Shown: positions 1-8,263, counted from the stretch's first letter. The stretch is DNA of 16,596 nt from Psychrobacter sp. (GCA_012270355.1 JAAXIL010000201.1:1-16596), one strand, 5' to 3'. The notes: generated by a model from the letters alone, not told the origin. Numbers and translations: made by a program.

Positions 1-689
1 GTAATGTTGGCAATACCGCCCAAATTTAGCACCATGCGATTGACCGTTCGGCTGGCGAACTGTGCGACATGAAACGCAGGGGCAAGCGGTGCACCCTGCC
101 CGCCCACTGCCATGTCTCGCTGGCGAAAATCACTCACCACGCTGATGCCCGTGCGTTCAGCAAGCACATTGGCATCGCCTAATTGCCAGGTAAAGCCCTG
201 CTTTGGATAATGTGGGCGATGACGAACCGTCTGCCCATGACTGCCAATCGCCACGATGTCATCTTCGCTGATATTTGCTTGTTGCAACAATGTTTGAATG
301 ACTGAGCTGGCAAATTCAGCATAAGCGACTTTTGCCCATCCTGCCCAGTCCAATTCGCTTTGCGGTTGGTCGTTGGTGAGTTCATCAGTGTGCTCACCAG
401 TAAATCCGAGCGATGCGATAACTTCTTGAGACAAATCGTTCACGCCATTGGGCTGGCACAACGCCATGAGTACAGCTCGCAAACCCGCAGGGAACGGCTC
501 GCTGTGCGTGGCAACCAGCTCGGATGCGTCATTGCTAAACCGACAAATGACGGTATCCAACGCATCAAGGCTCGTGCCTGACATCATGCCAATATATAAC
601 CCATCGTTGAAATCGGAAAATAACGTATCGTCGACCGACTGGATTATGTCGTCGTTGCTAAATTGCTGAGAAGTTGAAGCATTTGTCAT
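1..689 (-). CDS. anmK: Anhydro-N-acetylmuramic acid kinase, N-terminal part (cut by window edge)
   Basis: Phosphorylates 1,6-anhydro-N-acetylmuramic acid to MurNAc-6-phosphate in cytoplasmic recycling of peptidoglycan. The reading frame is open from the ATG at 689 to the left edge (229 complete codons), so the C-terminal part lies outside the window. Seen directly: the phosphate-binding motif GMMSGTSLDALD (residues 34-45), GSHGQTVRHRP (149-159), QLGDANVLAERTG (169-181), then RDMAVGGQGAPLAPAFH (191-207) with D192 as the presumed catalytic base by family comparison, and LNLGGIANI (221-229). These are the hallmark blocks of AnmK. The start is supported by AAGG seven bases upstream. The gene is read in the same direction as the cyo cluster and follows the 746-1369 lipoprotein gene by 56 bp, so it could be the last gene of a long transcript, although its function is unrelated to respiration. 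Confidence 0.95.
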   Translation of the reverse strand, partial: MTNASTSQQFSNDDIIQSVDDTLFSDFNDGLYIGMMSGTSLDALDTVICRFSNDASELVATHSEPFPAGLRAVLMALCQPNGVNDLSQEVIASLGFTGEHTDELTNDQPQSELDWAGWAKVAYAEFASSVIQTLLQQANISEDDIVAIGSHGQTVRHRPHYPKQGFTWQLGDANVLAERTGISVVSDFRQRDMAVGGQGAPLAPAFHVAQFASRTVNRMVLNLGGIANI

Positions 690-745
690 AACATACCTTT
701 TAGTTGAGGTCACATTATGGCAAATTTGAAAGGACAAGGATAAAT

Positions 746-1369
746 TTAATTTTGTGCATGGGCATCTGTATTGTCTGCATCAACCCCTTCACTTTCTTGA
801 CTATCATTCGGCACATCCACTTGCACCCGTATCAAACATTGGGTGTCGTTGGTGATGTGGGTGAGATAAGCGGTTTTGTAGGGATAATGTTGATGTCGAT
901 AAAAACGGGTTAAGTTGCCCATTTCGCCAGCCGGTTGCCACTTACGAAACGCCTCTTCACGAGCTTCGACGCACGGAATGTCAAGCTGATAATCCAGCTC
1001 ATAACGAATGGCACACGCCTTGCCGATCGCTCGGGTTTCGACCAACAAATGACTCGGACGATCGTTATAAATCAGCGTCCCCGAATAGCTCGCTAAATTG
1101 GTAGGCGGTACAAACTCTTCATTATTGGACGACGAGGGCATAAAGTCTGCGTTCTTTACCAAATAGGCTGATTTTTCCCCCACCAAATCCTGAGCCAAAC
1201 TTTGAAATTGAGCTTGGCAGGCTTTGGGTACAGTGTTGACTACCTCATCGATGCTGGTGACAATCACTTCGTCATCTTCCTTCGAGGATTGGCAACCTGT
1301 CAACGCAAATACTCCTGCCAGCAGTACCACCAAGGCATTTCGCAAAACTTTAAAGGAATTATTCATCAT
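746..1369 (-). CDS. Putative lipoprotein of unknown function
   Basis: A 207-residue protein with a typical lipoprotein signal: basic/polar N-terminus, hydrophobic core and the lipobox LTGC with the modified cysteine at C26. It is therefore probably anchored to a membrane outside the cytoplasm. The mature part has four further cysteines (C51, C119, C133, C178), an even number that could form two disulfides, and an acidic, disordered-looking C-terminus (from about residue 188). I do not recognise the family. The gene begins 14 bp after the stop of the PCu(A)C gene and shows no clear ribosome binding site of its own, so it is probably translated by coupling to that gene. Two consecutive ATG codons (1369 and 1366) are both possible starts. 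Position suggests, but does not show, a role near the oxidase or copper handling. Confidence 0.8.
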   Translation of the reverse strand: MMNNSFKVLRNALVVLLAGVFALTGCQSSKEDDEVIVTSIDEVVNTVPKACQAQFQSLAQDLVGEKSAYLVKNADFMPSSSNNEEFVPPTNLASYSGTLIYNDRPSHLLVETRAIGKACAIRYELDYQLDIPCVEAREEAFRKWQPAGEMGNLTRFYRHQHYPYKTAYLTHITNDTQCLIRVQVDVPNDSQESEGVDADNTDAHAQN

Positions 1370-1383
1370 GATTACGCCGAAGG

Positions 1384-1986
1384 CTATTCCACAGGCACGC
1401 TAAAGGTTAAGGTTTGTCCTGTTTGCGTGGTTAAGGTTAATTCTACGGACTCCCCTGTCTCAAGGGGGGCATCCAATTGCATCAACATGACATGATCGCC
1501 ACCGTCCGACAAAATTAAGCTGTCATTTGCAGGCACGGTAACTTCGGGTAGATGACGCATTTGCATGTCGCTATCTGCTATCGTCATGGTATGGAATTCG
1601 GTTGTGCCTGCTCGGTCTGCTGAAATACTCGTGAAAGTCACGTCCTCATCACTGTTGTTGTGTAACACGAAAAATGCTGCCGATACTTTTTGCCCAGGAA
1701 TAGACGCTTTTGCCCGCCCATTTGCCACGCTAAACGTGTCATCGATAGCGACGAAGTCTTGCTCGTTAGGTTCAGACTTCTCGCTGTCTGTCATAGCCTC
1801 ATGCTCATGTGTATTTTGGTCTACATCATGACTGTTCTCATCCACTTCTAGGACTTCAGCTTCTTGTGCCTCGTGTGAATGTGACTCTGTTGTTTCTTCG
1901 ACAGGCTGATTACATCCTGCCAGCACAAATAGCGATAAACCGATGATGCCTAAGGTAACTTTGTTGATGTAAGAATAAGACTTCAT
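1384..1986 (-). CDS. PCu(A)C-type copper chaperone lipoprotein
   Basis: A periplasmic-side copper(I) carrier of the PCu(A)C (DUF461) family, which supplies copper during oxidase assembly. The 200-residue product begins with a lipoprotein signal ending LAGC (C25). A His/Glu/Asp-rich linker follows (about 31-72, with histidines at 36, 38, 53, 60 and 62). The copper domain covers about 78-200. It contains the exact family signature H-x10-M-x21-H-x-M: H132, M143, H165, M167, with M134, M141 and M169 also nearby (FHTM, MQMR, DHVMLM). The gene lies 68 bp downstream of the Sco gene on the same strand, and Sco and PCu(A)C proteins are known partners in copper insertion. The His-rich linker between anchor and domain is an addition to the minimal family layout and may bind metal itself (inference). 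Confidence 0.93.
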   Translation of the reverse strand: MKSYSYINKVTLGIIGLSLFVLAGCNQPVEETTESHSHEAQEAEVLEVDENSHDVDQNTHEHEAMTDSEKSEPNEQDFVAIDDTFSVANGRAKASIPGQKVSAAFFVLHNNSDEDVTFTSISADRAGTTEFHTMTIADSDMQMRHLPEVTVPANDSLILSDGGDHVMLMQLDAPLETGESVELTLTTQTGQTLTFSVPVE

Positions 1987-2054
1987 AAAAGCGACTGCCC
2001 TGAAACAATAGAAATTCTGCGGATGGATTTAAAAAATGATGATTAGAAAGTGAG

Positions 2055-2720
2055 TTATGAAACACTGGTTGCTTTGGGTTTAATACTCACAGGATTGGCA
2101 ATTAAATCGCTAATCTTTGCCGCCAACTCAATCGGTGAGGTACTGTGGCTCATCGTCGTTACCAACTCACCTTTTTGATTAATCATATAAAAACGAGACG
2201 AATGATCCACCGTATAACCTAAATTTGAGCCTTCTAAATCAACCAGTTCAAAAAATACGCCATATTGATCCGATAAGGCTTCAATTTGTTCTTTCGTACC
2301 CGTGATGCCGACAATATTTTTTTCATCGTAATACTTCGAGAACTTTTCTAGCGATTCTAAATCATCCCGCTCAGGGTCAACGCTGACAAACATCACTTGC
2401 ACTTGTTCTCGCTCTTCGGGCGTCAGTTTTTGTAAGGCTTTGGACACGGTTGCCATCGACAATGGACACGCTTCGGTGCAATTCAAAAAGCCAAAGTACA
2501 TGACCACAATCTTGCCTTGATAGTCACTCAGATTGATTTGACCATCCGCACTTTGTAGCGAAAACTCCCCACCATATTCATACAAAGGTTTTTGGTTTTC
2601 ACCCACTGGTTTTTCTAACGTCGTCAAATAAATAACCAATAAAATCAAAATAAAAGCGAGTGCACCGCCCAAAAACCACAACACCCATTTTTTATTCAAA
2701 TCATCTGACGTATTTGGCAT
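2055..2720 (-). CDS. sco1: SCO1/SenC family copper/thiol protein
   Basis: A membrane-anchored thioredoxin-fold protein that binds copper and reduces or metallates oxidase copper sites. The 221-residue product has one transmembrane helix at about 12-33, after which the domain lies outside the membrane. The copper site is complete: CTEAC (C81 and C85, family pattern CxxxC) and H173 in the VDHSSRFYMI segment. Other family features visible are VMYFGFLNC and FVSVDPERD. The start at 2720 has AAGG about eight bases upstream. It lies 59 bp after cyoE on the same strand and just before the PCu(A)C gene. Sco proteins normally serve the CuA centre of cytochrome c oxidase; the oxidase encoded here is a quinol oxidase without CuA, so the target may be CuB or another enzyme elsewhere in the genome. 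Confidence 0.93.
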   Translation of the reverse strand: MPNTSDDLNKKWVLWFLGGALAFILILLVIYLTTLEKPVGENQKPLYEYGGEFSLQSADGQINLSDYQGKIVVMYFGFLNCTEACPLSMATVSKALQKLTPEEREQVQVMFVSVDPERDDLESLEKFSKYYDEKNIVGITGTKEQIEALSDQYGVFFELVDLEGSNLGYTVDHSSRFYMINQKGELVTTMSHSTSPIELAAKISDLIANPVSIKPKATSVS

Positions 2721-2779
2721 AGAACAAACCTTTATAGAACTGTTGTAACACTAAAGGGAACTGCAAAAGAAGAGACTAA

Positions 2780-3685
2780 TTAGGATAGCCAATTAAACTC
2801 AAATAGCCACGACCACACGAAGTTTATTGAGAATAGCAAACTCATCAGACTGACCGCCATGATGGAAATAAAAAACAACTCTCGACCCCAAGCCCGTGCC
2901 TGCTCGGAAGTTTCATCGGCATCATAGGCATTGTGAATGCGAACCAGCCAATAAATGCCCATTGCCGTTAAGCAAAAGAACGTGACCGCATGAATACTGT
3001 CTATCACAAACAAACCAAAAATCGCCAAAACGTATAAGGCGGTATAAAACAGCATTTGATTTTTAGCGATACGATAGCCTTTAACCAGCGGCAACAGCGG
3101 AATGTTGCTTTGACGATAGTCATCACTACGAAAAACCGCAATGGCATAAGTGTGTGGAATTTGCCACGCACAAAAGGCAAGGAATATCAGCAAGGCAGTC
3201 AAATCAAATTGACCTGTCACTGCTGTGTAACCCATGACCGGAGGCGTTGAGCCCGAAAAACTGCCGACTAGGGTGCTATGAACGCTTTGCCTTTTGCTCA
3301 GCAGCGTGTACATCACCACATACATGAGCCAACCAAATGCCCCAAGTAGTAAGGTAATTGTATTGGTGAACCAAGCGAGGATATTAAAGCCCGCAAATAA
3401 CAGTAGCATTGACCAAGCTAAGGCTACAGATTTGGAAACTTGTCCCGTCACCAATACTCGGTCTTGCGTACGTTGCATCAAACAATCAATGTCGGTGTCA
3501 ATGATATTATTAAACACACAGCCAGAGGCAATCACCAAGCTGATGCCCAGCATGGTGATGAGATAATAAATAAAATTGATTTGTCCTGCTGATGCTAAAA
3601 AGAATCCGCCAGTCGCCGCAACCACGTTGCCTATGACGATGCCCATTTTCATTAAGGAGATCAGGGCTTTGGCGTATTCGGTCAC
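2780..3685 (-). CDS. cyoE: Protoheme IX farnesyltransferase (heme O synthase)
   Basis: A UbiA-type integral membrane enzyme that adds a farnesyl group to heme b, giving heme O for the high-spin site of the bo3 oxidase. The Mg-prenyl-diphosphate motif NNIIDTDID is at 59-67 (301-residue numbering), followed by QRTQDRVLVTG; the second polar loop has DDYRQSNIPLLPLVKG. About eight or nine membrane helices are expected. The open frame extends to a TTG at 3823, but that would overlap the end of cyoD by more than 100 bp and give 347 residues, far above the usual 295-300. I chose the GTG at 3685, which gives 301 residues and lines up with the E. coli N-terminus; it lacks a clear ribosome binding site, so the start is uncertain. 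Odd point: the usual TKPG block near the N-terminus reads LMKMGI (residues 11-16), without the proline. Confidence 0.92.
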   Translation of the reverse strand: MTEYAKALISLMKMGIVIGNVVAATGGFFLASAGQINFIYYLITMLGISLVIASGCVFNNIIDTDIDCLMQRTQDRVLVTGQVSKSVALAWSMLLLFAGFNILAWFTNTITLLLGAFGWLMYVVMYTLLSKRQSVHSTLVGSFSGSTPPVMGYTAVTGQFDLTALLIFLAFCAWQIPHTYAIAVFRSDDYRQSNIPLLPLVKGYRIAKNQMLFYTALYVLAIFGLFVIDSIHAVTFFCLTAMGIYWLVRIHNAYDADETSEQARAWGRELFFISIMAVSLMSLLFSINFVWSWLFEFNWLS

Positions 3686-3714
3686 GCGTTGAATAAGCGA
3701 TTTATGGACAGCGA

Positions 3715-4065
3715 TTAGTGACCCATCAGCACGTTGTGATGCAGATGACTGAATATCCACATTGACCCCAAGACCAATATCAAAACAATAATGAGGGTGT
3801 ATACCCCAGTAAGCAAGTTCCAAGTTTGTTCTGACGACGTATTTAAATGCAGGAAGTAGATGGCTTGCACAATCAATTGCACAACCGCTGCGACCACAAT
3901 AATACCAATAGTAACAGGAGTGCTAAACGCTCCTGACATGACCGCACCAAAAGCAATGACAGTCAAAACGACGGACAAAATGAAACCTGTTATATAGTCT
4001 TTAAAGCTACCATGTGAAGAACCTGCATAGCCATGACTGTCATGATTAGAATGTCCGTGACTCAT
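3715..4065 (-). CDS. cyoD: Cytochrome bo3 ubiquinol oxidase subunit IV
   Basis: The small 116-residue subunit of the quinol oxidase, needed for stable assembly around CuB in subunit I in E. coli. Three membrane helices are visible at about 23-44, 52-74 and 83-105, with the family-typical QAIYFLHL segment at the end of helix 2. The N-terminal tail is rich in histidine (H3, H5, H8, H11, H18). The start ATG overlaps the cyoC stop codon by one base (TAATG), which implies translational coupling. Length and order fit CyoD exactly. Confidence 0.95.
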   Translation of the reverse strand: MSHGHSNHDSHGYAGSSHGSFKDYITGFILSVVLTVIAFGAVMSGAFSTPVTIGIIVVAAVVQLIVQAIYFLHLNTSSEQTWNLLTGVYTLIIVLILVLGSMWIFSHLHHNVLMGH

Positions 4066-4730
4066 TATAATGTCCCCATCAAATACACAAAGCTAAATAC
4101 GAAAATCCAAATAATGTCTAGGAAGTGCCAAAACAATGACAAGCAAGAAAGACGAATCATGTTATCTTCGCTAAATCCATCACGGCGGAAATGGAAGAAT
4201 AACAAAATCATCCAAATCAAACCTGCAAAGACGTGCATCCCGTGCGTGCCCACCAAAGCGAAAAAGCTTGACCACAATCCACCTGATTGAGGCGTCGCCC
4301 CTTCGTGAATTAGGTGGCTGAACTCATACATCTCTAAGCCCAAAAAGCCTGCACCAAGTAGCCATGTCGCTACCAGCCATTTTGCCATGCGTTTCATGTC
4401 TTTGACATACGCACCGAGCATCGCCATACCAAAGGTAAAGCTACTGATGAGTAGCAATGCGGTACCGATTGCAACGAATTTGAGTTCGATCAAATCTTTA
4501 GGATCAACCACATTGACCGTATTGCCACCTAGCACTGCATACATCGCAAACAATGTTGCGAATAATAAGCAGTCACTCATGATATAAACCCAAAACCCAA
4601 ACAGGACTAGATCCCCTCGGTCATGAGCATGGTCATGGGTGTTGTGGCTATCGTGTGGATCCGCCTCATGGTGAGGCGTTGCATTTACTGGCTGATCCGA
4701 TAAGGTGGCGGAAGAATGATTATTTGCCAT
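4065..4730 (-). CDS. cyoC: Cytochrome bo3 ubiquinol oxidase subunit III
   Basis: Membrane subunit of the heme-copper quinol oxidase, 221 residues. After a hydrophilic tail it starts the conserved block GFWVYIMSDCLLFATLFAMY (45-64), and carries about five helices, with ALVGTHGMHVFAGLIWM (148-164) and the final FWHFLDIIWIFVFSFVYLMG segment typical of the COX3/CyoC family. It is slightly longer than E. coli CyoC (204) because of the N-terminal tail, residues 1-40, in which eight histidines (5, 20, 21, 26, 29, 32, 34, 36) alternate with aspartate; this could bind divalent metal or copper (inference). It overlaps cyoD by one base. A non-coding gap of 144 bp separates it from cyoB, unusually wide for this operon; I see no gene there. 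Confidence 0.96.
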   Translation of the reverse strand: MANNHSSATLSDQPVNATPHHEADPHDSHNTHDHAHDRGDLVLFGFWVYIMSDCLLFATLFAMYAVLGGNTVNVVDPKDLIELKFVAIGTALLLISSFTFGMAMLGAYVKDMKRMAKWLVATWLLGAGFLGLEMYEFSHLIHEGATPQSGGLWSSFFALVGTHGMHVFAGLIWMILLFFHFRRDGFSEDNMIRLSCLSLFWHFLDIIWIFVFSFVYLMGTL

Positions 4731-4874
4731 AAATAAAACTGCTATACCAAAATATAAACTAAGAAAAAGACAATGGGCAATGCAATGGTGCTAATCGAAA
4801 TTTGAATGTCATGCAAATGATTACTCAATTAGCCCCATCACGTCCCACTTTCACCTCTCTAGAAAACCAACTGC

Positions 4875-7052
4875 TTAAGACAACATATCGTCATCACGCT
4901 TTCTGGCTTCGATTTCTCGTTGATTTGCCTTGCGACCTGTTTGATTGTCGTCTTGTGCATCATCAGCCAATTCTTTGCCTGATACCGCAGGACCACTGCC
5001 CTCATTTTTGGCATCGGGATGATTGTTATTAGTCAATGCATAGGCGTGCCAGTACTTCTCTTCATCGGCGTGTATCTCATCCAACTCAACATAATAGTCT
5101 TTATCACGCTGGAAGTTGTAAATGATGAAAGACGCAATCATTCCAACAAAGCTAACAATGGCAAGCCACCAAATGTACCAGATCATGGCAAAACCAAATA
5201 CAGTAGCAAAGCCTGCAATCACCACCCCTGCCCAAGTGTTTTTAGGCATATGAATACGAGTATATTCTTCAGGCTGCGTGAACTTGCCCTCTTGCTTGAG
5301 GTAGAAGTAACCATCTAACTTTTCAACATTTGGAATCGTCGCAAAGTTATAGTGTGGTGGTGGTGAGCTGATGCTCCACTCTAGCGTACGACCATTCCAC
5401 GCATCGCCTGTCGCATCATTGTACTCTGGCTCATTGCGGTTACGGTACGCATCGTAGAAGCTATACAGTTGTACAGCGATACCAGCCAAAATTACTAATG
5501 CACCGAAGAATGAAATGTATAGCAAAGGTGCTAAAGCTTCATTGGCAATGTAGTTTAGGCGACGAGTCATGCCGTCGAGACCTGCAAAGTATTTTGGCAT
5601 CCATGCAAGATAGAAACCGCCAACCCATAGAGCACATGCCAATTTGCCTAGTTTCTCGTTTAGTTTGTAGCCCATCGCTTTTGGATACCAATAGGTGATA
5701 CCCGCAAAGTAACCAAATACCGCACCACCAACAATGGTGTTATGGAAGTGAGCCACAAGGAACATACTGTTATGTAACACATAATCGTTTGATGGAATTG
5801 CAAGCATGACACCTGTCATACCACCAATGGTGAACGTCGTTAAGAATGCAACCACCCACCACATTGCCGCACTAAACTCAACACGACCACGATACATGGT
5901 GAAGATATAGTTAAATAGCTTAACCCCGGTTGGAATCGCAATGAGCATGGTCATGATGCCAAAGAAGGAGTTGACACTGGCTCCTGAGCCCATCGTAAAG
6001 AAGTGGTGCAACCACACAATAAAGGATAACACCAAAATACCAATGGTCGCCCACACCATCGCATTGTATGAGAACAAGCGTTTGCGAGAGAACGTAGCAA
6101 CTACTTCTGCCAATGCCCCTAGAGCTGGCAATAAGAGGAAGTATACTTCAGGGTGTCCCCACGCCCAAACCAAGTTGACCCACATCATCTGATTACCACC
6201 ACTATCGACGGTAAAGAAGTGGGTGCCTAAATAGCGGTCAAACGTGAGCAGCGTAATTGCAACGGTCAAAATTGGGAAAATCATGACCGCAATGGCATTG
6301 GCACAAAGAGCCGTCCATGTGAAAATCGGCATTTTCCAAAGCGTCATACCAGGGGCACGCATTTTTAAGATGGTCGCAATAAAGTTGACTGCCGAAATGG
6401 TCGAGCCAATCCCCGATATCTGTAAGCCCCATATCCAGTAATCCACCCCGACCCAAGGGCTGAGATCAAGACCTGATAGAGGCACATAAGCCAGCCAACC
6501 TGTGGCAGCAAACTCACCGATAAACAAGGACAACATCACCAAAATCACGCCACTCATAAACAACCAGAAACTTAAGGAGTTTAAGAATGGGAACGCCACG
6601 TCCCTTGCCCCAATTTGCAGGGGCACCGCCACGTTCATCAACCCAAGCATAATGGGGGTCGCCACGAAGAAAATCATGATGACACCGTGAGCGGTAAAGA
6701 CCTGATCGTAGTGCTCAGGCGGCAGATACCCCGCCCCCTCAAAGGTTTGCGATATCGCCAGTGCCTGATGCGACGTCATCATAAGAGCATCCGAGAAGCC
6801 CCGCACCAGCATCACTAAAGCGACGATGATATACATGATACCAATCTTTTTGTGGTCAACTGACGTGAGCCAATCACGCCACAACCAGCCCCAAAGCTTT
6901 TTGTAAGTCAAAAAGCCGACCAGTCCAAGTCCCAATAGCATTGAGACGATCATGACAGGCATGACGACGGGGTCCGAATAAGGAATGGATTCTAACGTAA
7001 GCCGCCCAAAAATCGGGTGCGGATCCGTGACGAGAGTGTAGTTACCGGCCAT
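4875..7052 (-). CDS. cyoB: Cytochrome bo3 ubiquinol oxidase subunit I
   Basis: Catalytic subunit that reduces oxygen to water and pumps protons; it holds heme b, heme o3 and CuB. All key residues are present, aligned to E. coli from memory: heme ligands H122, H435 and H437; CuB ligands H300, H349 and H350; the cross-linked tyrosine Y304 (HPEVY); D-channel D151 and K-channel K378; quinol-site residues R84, D88, H114 and Q117. The 725 residues exceed E. coli CyoB (663). The excess is about 13 residues at the N-terminus, a three-residue insertion near 102-106, and a charged, disordered-looking C-terminal tail of roughly 45 residues ending at 725. The start at 7052 is supported by GAAGGGG seven bases upstream. 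It follows cyoA by 116 bp. Confidence 0.98.
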   Translation of the reverse strand: MAGNYTLVTDPHPIFGRLTLESIPYSDPVVMPVMIVSMLLGLGLVGFLTYKKLWGWLWRDWLTSVDHKKIGIMYIIVALVMLVRGFSDALMMTSHQALAISQTFEGAGYLPPEHYDQVFTAHGVIMIFFVATPIMLGLMNVAVPLQIGARDVAFPFLNSLSFWLFMSGVILVMLSLFIGEFAATGWLAYVPLSGLDLSPWVGVDYWIWGLQISGIGSTISAVNFIATILKMRAPGMTLWKMPIFTWTALCANAIAVMIFPILTVAITLLTFDRYLGTHFFTVDSGGNQMMWVNLVWAWGHPEVYFLLLPALGALAEVVATFSRKRLFSYNAMVWATIGILVLSFIVWLHHFFTMGSGASVNSFFGIMTMLIAIPTGVKLFNYIFTMYRGRVEFSAAMWWVVAFLTTFTIGGMTGVMLAIPSNDYVLHNSMFLVAHFHNTIVGGAVFGYFAGITYWYPKAMGYKLNEKLGKLACALWVGGFYLAWMPKYFAGLDGMTRRLNYIANEALAPLLYISFFGALVILAGIAVQLYSFYDAYRNRNEPEYNDATGDAWNGRTLEWSISSPPPHYNFATIPNVEKLDGYFYLKQEGKFTQPEEYTRIHMPKNTWAGVVIAGFATVFGFAMIWYIWWLAIVSFVGMIASFIIYNFQRDKDYYVELDEIHADEEKYWHAYALTNNNHPDAKNEGSGPAVSGKELADDAQDDNQTGRKANQREIEARKRDDDMLS

Positions 7053-7092
7053 GATATGCCCCTTCTATGAGTCACTACATAAAAACTAAAAA

Positions 7093-7143
7093 TGATTGAT
7101 ATAGCCCTCTTTGGCTGTGAACAGCTTCACTAAATCTCAATCA
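7093..7143 (-). other. Inverted repeat between cyoA and cyoB
   Basis: In the 116-bp cyoA-cyoB gap, TGATTGA (7093-7099) and TCAATCA (7137-7143) are inverted copies enclosing a second short hairpin, GCTGT/ACAGC (7114-7125). On the minus strand the outer arm is followed by TTTTTAGTTTTT. The layout resembles a leaky terminator or an mRNA-processing structure that could adjust the ratio of subunit II to the other subunits; the outer stem is only seven A/T-rich pairs. Confidence 0.35.
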
Positions 7144-7168
7144 ATACATACAAATCAATAAATATAGA

Positions 7169-8134
7169 CTAAAGTCCTGCTGATTCTTTAATCATGTCTT
7201 CTTCGGTCGGTCCATCCTGTTGAATGGGCTGAAGACCATAGCTGTTTGCATTCGAATCAATGATATTTTTGAACCGCAATGGATCAGCATTCACAAAGTA
7301 TTCTACTGGGTTATCCCGAGACTTTTGCTTGAGTTCATCGTAAGCAGCATCGTCCAATAATGTGCCTTCGTTTTTAACCTTGTTAATCCACTGATTATAG
7401 GTTCCTTCGTCGGTGGCGTGGACTTTAAATCGCATGCCCGAAAACCCAAACCCACTGTAGTTTGCTGACATACCATCCATAACACCGGGCTCATCTGCCA
7501 TCAAATACAGACGGCTTTCCATGCCATTCATGGCGTATAGCTGGCTGCCTAGGCGAGGCACAAAAAATGAGTTGATGCCACCGTCTGAGGTCAATAGAAA
7601 CTCAACAGGACGATCAACAGGAATGCCAATTTCGTTAATGGTTGCAATGCCTTCTTCAGGGTAAATGAATAACCATTTCCAGTTTAAGGCAACCACCTGA
7701 ATTTTTAAAGCGTCTTCTTCGCCATACTCTTCGGTGATGATGGGCTTGCGTGGGTCTAGGGCATGCGTTGATTTATATGCCTCTACACCTAAAATACCAA
7801 TAATCAAAATGGGAATGCCCCAAATGATGATCTCAATCACCGTCGAGTGATACCATTCTGGCTCATAGCGGGCTTTTTTATTGCCCGACCGATAGTGGTA
7901 TGGAATAAATACCGACAAAAATATCGTTGGAATAATAATGACCAACATAAGTAGTGTGGTATAGGTCATGCTGTCTGCAATGGATTGTCCTACTGGACCA
8001 TTGGCATCAAACAATGCCAAATCGCTACAGCCTGCTAAAATCAGTGGCACAGACAATAAGCTAAATACCTTTAAGACAAACGTTAGTGAGCCTGCTACCG
8101 AACTGTGTTTTTGGGTTAGACAAGAATCAACCAT
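7169..8134 (-). CDS. cyoA: Cytochrome bo3 ubiquinol oxidase subunit II (lipoprotein)
   Basis: Subunit II of the quinol oxidase, 321 residues. A lipoprotein signal ends LILAGC (C36), then two membrane helices at about 57-78 and 98-117 lead to a cupredoxin domain outside the membrane (about 143-260, with VVALNWKWLFIYP and GINSFFVPRLGSQLYAM). At the place where cytochrome c oxidases have the CuA cysteines, this protein has SANYSGFGFSGMRF (223-236) with no cysteine, so there is no CuA site and the electron donor is quinol. The C-terminal COX-aromatic-rich region follows. First gene of the cyo operon; the promoter candidate lies about 80 bp upstream. AGGTAG is nine bases before the ATG. Confidence 0.97.
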   Translation of the reverse strand: MVDSCLTQKHSSVAGSLTFVLKVFSLLSVPLILAGCSDLALFDANGPVGQSIADSMTYTTLLMLVIIIPTIFLSVFIPYHYRSGNKKARYEPEWYHSTVIEIIIWGIPILIIGILGVEAYKSTHALDPRKPIITEEYGEEDALKIQVVALNWKWLFIYPEEGIATINEIGIPVDRPVEFLLTSDGGINSFFVPRLGSQLYAMNGMESRLYLMADEPGVMDGMSANYSGFGFSGMRFKVHATDEGTYNQWINKVKNEGTLLDDAAYDELKQKSRDNPVEYFVNADPLRFKNIIDSNANSYGLQPIQQDGPTEEDMIKESAGL

Positions 8135-8193
8135 GTAATCTAACTACCTATTGAAACGAAATAATAAAAATAATTGAGAAGTTCTATCAATGA

Positions 8194-8208
8194 CTTACAA
8201 TTTGTAAG
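8194..8208. promoter_or_regulatory. Perfect 15-bp palindrome at the cyo promoter (operator candidate)
   Basis: CTTACAATTTGTAAG has seven-base arms around one central base. It sits just downstream of the -10 candidate of the cyo promoter, over the expected transcription start, where a bound repressor would block initiation. The regulator is not known; I could not match the site to a consensus such as the FNR or ArcA box. Confidence 0.45.
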
Positions 8209-8211
8209 GGT

Positions 8212-8220
8212 ATTTTAGCA
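8212..8220 (-). promoter_or_regulatory. Extended -10 promoter candidate for cyoABCDE
   Basis: On the minus strand the sequence is TGCTAAAAT, a TGn motif joined to a good -10 box. No strong -35 is seen at the normal distance (CGTTAA or GTTAAT at 16-17 bp), as is common for extended -10 promoters. It would start transcription near 8205, about 70 bases before the cyoA ATG. A second small palindrome (CGTTATTAACG, 8230-8240) overlaps the -35 zone. Confidence 0.45.
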
Positions 8221-8263
8221 CAAAACTGACGTTATTAACGCATTTATCGATTGAAATTAACAA

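Noticed and set aside
3686..3823. N-terminal extension of CyoE from a TTG at 3823
   Set aside because: It overlaps cyoD out of frame by 109 bp, would exceed the family length by about 46 residues and resembles a shadow of cyoD.
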